Assembly: GCF_000423645.1 (NCBI RefSeq)
Contig: NZ_AUIJ01000007.1
Span: forward strand, 85,105 to 149,104
DNA length: 64,000 nt
Source: Sediminimonas qiaohouensis DSM 21189
Lineage (GTDB): Bacteria > Pseudomonadota > Alphaproteobacteria > Rhodobacterales > Rhodobacteraceae
Reading direction: 5' to 3'
Shown here: piece by piece, positions 62,829 to 64,000 of the stretch
Numbering within the stretch: the first letter of the stretch is position 1
Layout: every line of letters starts with the position of its first letter
The notes under the pieces: generated by a model
Told to the model about the DNA's origin: nothing
Databases searched by the model: none
Seen by the model: the letters and a program-made list of their open reading frames with translations, nothing else
Position numbers and translations under genes: made by a program

Positions 62829-62838
62829 CATATATGTG
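62829..62838. promoter_or_regulatory. Motif B variant CATATATGTG (site 4)
   Basis: One base differs from CACATATGTG. The longer block CGCATATATGTGCG is itself symmetric, and the left flank AATCGCA equals that at 46171. It lies about 175 bases before the DctP start. Confidence 0.45.
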
Positions 62839-63013
62839 CGATCTGGTGGCGGAACAGGGGTGGGCGGCGCTTCCGCATTGACCGGGCCGCGTGCCGGGTG
62901 ATCGCCTCGAACGAGGAACATTCGCCAACGGACGGGGCCATGAGGCACCCGTGAAGGCAAGGAAGTCGGCCGGACGCGGGAAGCGTCTGCCGGCGCAGGG
63001 AGGAAGAACTGCG

Positions 63014-63622
63014 ATGACTGTATCGAACGGACTGGATCGTCTTGCCGCAGGCGCGGCGCTGATAATCGCGGGGGCGCTGGCGCCACAGGTGGCCCCGGCC
63101 GAGACAACCCTCAAGGTGGCGGACACTTTCCCGCCGGGCCATTACATCGTCGAAACCGGCACCGAATACTGGAAGGAGCGTGTGACCGAACTGACCGACG
63201 GCGAGATCAAGTTCCAGTATTTCGGCGCCGGGCAGATGGGCTCGCTTCGCGACATGTTCTCGATGGTGCAATCGGGCGTGGTGGACATAGGTTATGTGCC
63301 GCCAGCCTATAACGGGGGCACGATGCCGCTGGCCGGTGTGCACACGCTGCCGGGACTGTTCTCGCAAAGCGCCGTCGGCACACCGGCATTCTACGATACG
63401 GTGACGTCTGGAGCGATCCTGGAGAACGATTTCCTGAACAACGGGATGCGCCCCCTCTGGGGCGTGATGACCTCCACCTACAATCTGTTCACCCGTGGCA
63501 AGGAGATTGACGGTCTGGAGGATATCAAGGGGCTCAAGCTGAAGACCATCGCCGGGAACATGGCGGAATCGGTCAAGGCCCTGGGCGGCGCCCCGGTCGA
63601 TATTCCCAGCCCGGAAATGTAA
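63014..63622 (+). pseudogene. TRAP solute-binding protein (DctP family), cut off by an insertion sequence
   Basis: ATG 63014 follows AGGGAGGAAG and starts a signal peptide (cleavage near APAE, residue 30). The 202 residues match the N-terminal 60% of DctP proteins (DTFPPGHYIVETGTEYWKERV, FSMVQSGVVDIGYVPPAY, IKGLKLKTIAGNM). The frame stops in the middle of the conserved IPSPEMY segment, exactly where IS481-type sequence begins. DctP proteins usually have 330-360 residues. The rest of the gene and any dctQM lie beyond the element, outside the window. Confidence 0.88.
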
Positions 63623-64000
63623 GGTGCGGTTTCTCGCGGGACATCCCGTTTGTTGATTATAGCTTTTCTCTGAGTGCTTCGTAAGGCGTCTTTCCGTTGT
63701 GCGCGCCGTGCGGTCTGTGGAAGTTGTAGAAGCGTTCCCATTCGCCCAGCTTTGCTTCGAGATCGACATCGCCTTTGTAGCTGAGCAACTGGTAAAACTC
63801 CTGCCCATCCGACCTGTGTGACCGTTCCACCTTACCGTTCAGCTGCGGCGTACCGCGCTTGATGTAGGCATGGCGGATGCCAAGATCCTCGACATGCCAG
63901 TGGAATTTCGCCTGGAACTCATGGCCATTATCCGTCCTGATTTCGCGGATGCGAAATGGGAACTTTTCAACGACGTGATTAACAAAGTTGATCGCATTGG
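63618..64000 (-). mobile_element. IS481-family insertion sequence, right part in window
   Basis: The element starts near 63618 with TGTAAGGTGCGG, a TGT-type end as in IS481 elements, directly after the interrupted DctP reading frame. It contains a transposase on the minus strand running out of the window. The other end and any target duplication cannot be seen. Confidence 0.82.
63657..64000 (-). CDS. IS481-family transposase, C-terminal part (partial)
   Basis: 114 codons of a DDE transposase end at 63657. IRTDNGHEFQAKFHWHVEDL carries the second Asp, GTPQLNGKVERSHRSDGQEF the catalytic Glu, and NFHRPHGAHNGKTPYEAL the usual end of IS481/IS3-type integrase cores. The N-terminal helix-turn-helix and the first Asp are beyond position 64000. 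It moves the element by cut or copy within DNA. The lack of visible stops suggests that the copy may be intact. Confidence 0.9.
   Translation of the reverse strand, partial: NAINFVNHVVEKFPFRIREIRTDNGHEFQAKFHWHVEDLGIRHAYIKRGTPQLNGKVERSHRSDGQEFYQLLSYKGDVDLEAKLGEWERFYNFHRPHGAHNGKTPYEALREKL

Larger units (their letters stand above)
62149..63013. other. Long intergenic region without a credible gene
   Basis: About 865 bases between the IclR gene and the truncated DctP gene. Several overlapping open frames exist on both strands, but none has a Shine-Dalgarno plus a recognisable protein, and codon use is not convincing. It contains an inverted repeat (62280-62328) and a motif B variant (62829-62838). 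It may be a promoter and leader region, or hold decayed DNA. Confidence 0.5.

Noticed and set aside
62666..63808. A 380-codon open frame on the minus strand crossing the DctP gene and the IS end
   Set aside because: It spans two unrelated elements (DctP remnant and insertion sequence) and resembles no family.
1..64000. CRISPR arrays, tRNA or rRNA genes
   Set aside because: I looked for regularly spaced repeats and tRNA-like clover leaves by eye and saw none; a dedicated tRNA and CRISPR scan would settle this.

Overview
The window is a gene-dense, GC-rich stretch of chromosome or large plasmid from an alphaproteobacterium. Codon use, the Liv-type ABC, DctPQM and TAXI-TRAP transporters, and NDP-forming acyl-CoA synthetases all suggest a Rhodobacterales/roseobacter-type marine heterotroph. 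This is inference from gene content; no rRNA or other marker is present. No tRNA, rRNA, CRISPR array or phage gene was seen.

Almost every gene serves uptake, CoA activation or beta-oxidation-like breakdown of an unidentified, probably branched or alicyclic, carboxylic acid. Layout: (1) 1-4595, the end of a Liv-type ABC importer with two tandem paralogous binding proteins. (2) 4682-7981, two crotonases and the electron transfer flavoprotein genes etfB-etfA, closed by a strong terminator. (3) 8149-11724, an acyl-CoA dehydrogenase facing two class III CoA-transferases. (4) 11829-20936, a long operon group: DUF35 protein, thiolase-like protein, hydratase-2, alpha-methylacyl-CoA racemase, transglutaminase-like protein, MaoC, a heteromeric acyl-CoA dehydrogenase pair, crotonase and a PaaK-like ligase. 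(5) 21015-30376, nitronate-monooxygenase-like flavoprotein, crotonases, a frameshifted CoA-transferase, two dehydrogenases and a DctPQM importer. (6) 30447-38823 (minus strand), a second thiolase-like/DUF35 pair, SDR, frameshifted thioesterase, TAXI-TRAP importer and another dehydrogenase pair. (7) 39119-51060, a degenerate MaoC, an IclR regulator, a third dehydrogenase pair, MmgE/PrpD, an unrecognised membrane protein, a two-subunit CoA-transferase and a second TAXI-TRAP importer. (8) 51148-61217, a third thiolase-like/DUF35 pair, dehydrogenases, MaoC, and split and fused NDP-forming acyl-CoA synthetases. (9) 61264-64000, a second IclR regulator and a DctP gene cut off by an IS481-type element.

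How the genes may work together (inference): importers bring in the acid; NDP-forming or PaaK-like ligases and CoA-transferases make the CoA thioester; the racemase sets the alpha-methyl centre; heteromeric acyl-CoA dehydrogenases desaturate it and pass electrons to ETF; crotonases and MaoC/hydratase-2 proteins add water; the Cys-less thiolase-like/DUF35 pairs may cleave a beta-hydroxyacyl-CoA by retro-aldol chemistry, as Ltp2-type enzymes do in steroid side-chain breakdown. Ring-cleaving oxygenases are absent, so the substrate may be a linear or alicyclic branched acid, or a fragment of a larger molecule.

Two palindromic motifs recur in non-coding DNA and could tie the island together: TCTAAC-N4-GTTAGA (five sites, four overlapping likely sigma-70 promoters) and CACATATGTG (four sites). 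Two IclR-family genes are the only regulators in the window and are candidates to read them.
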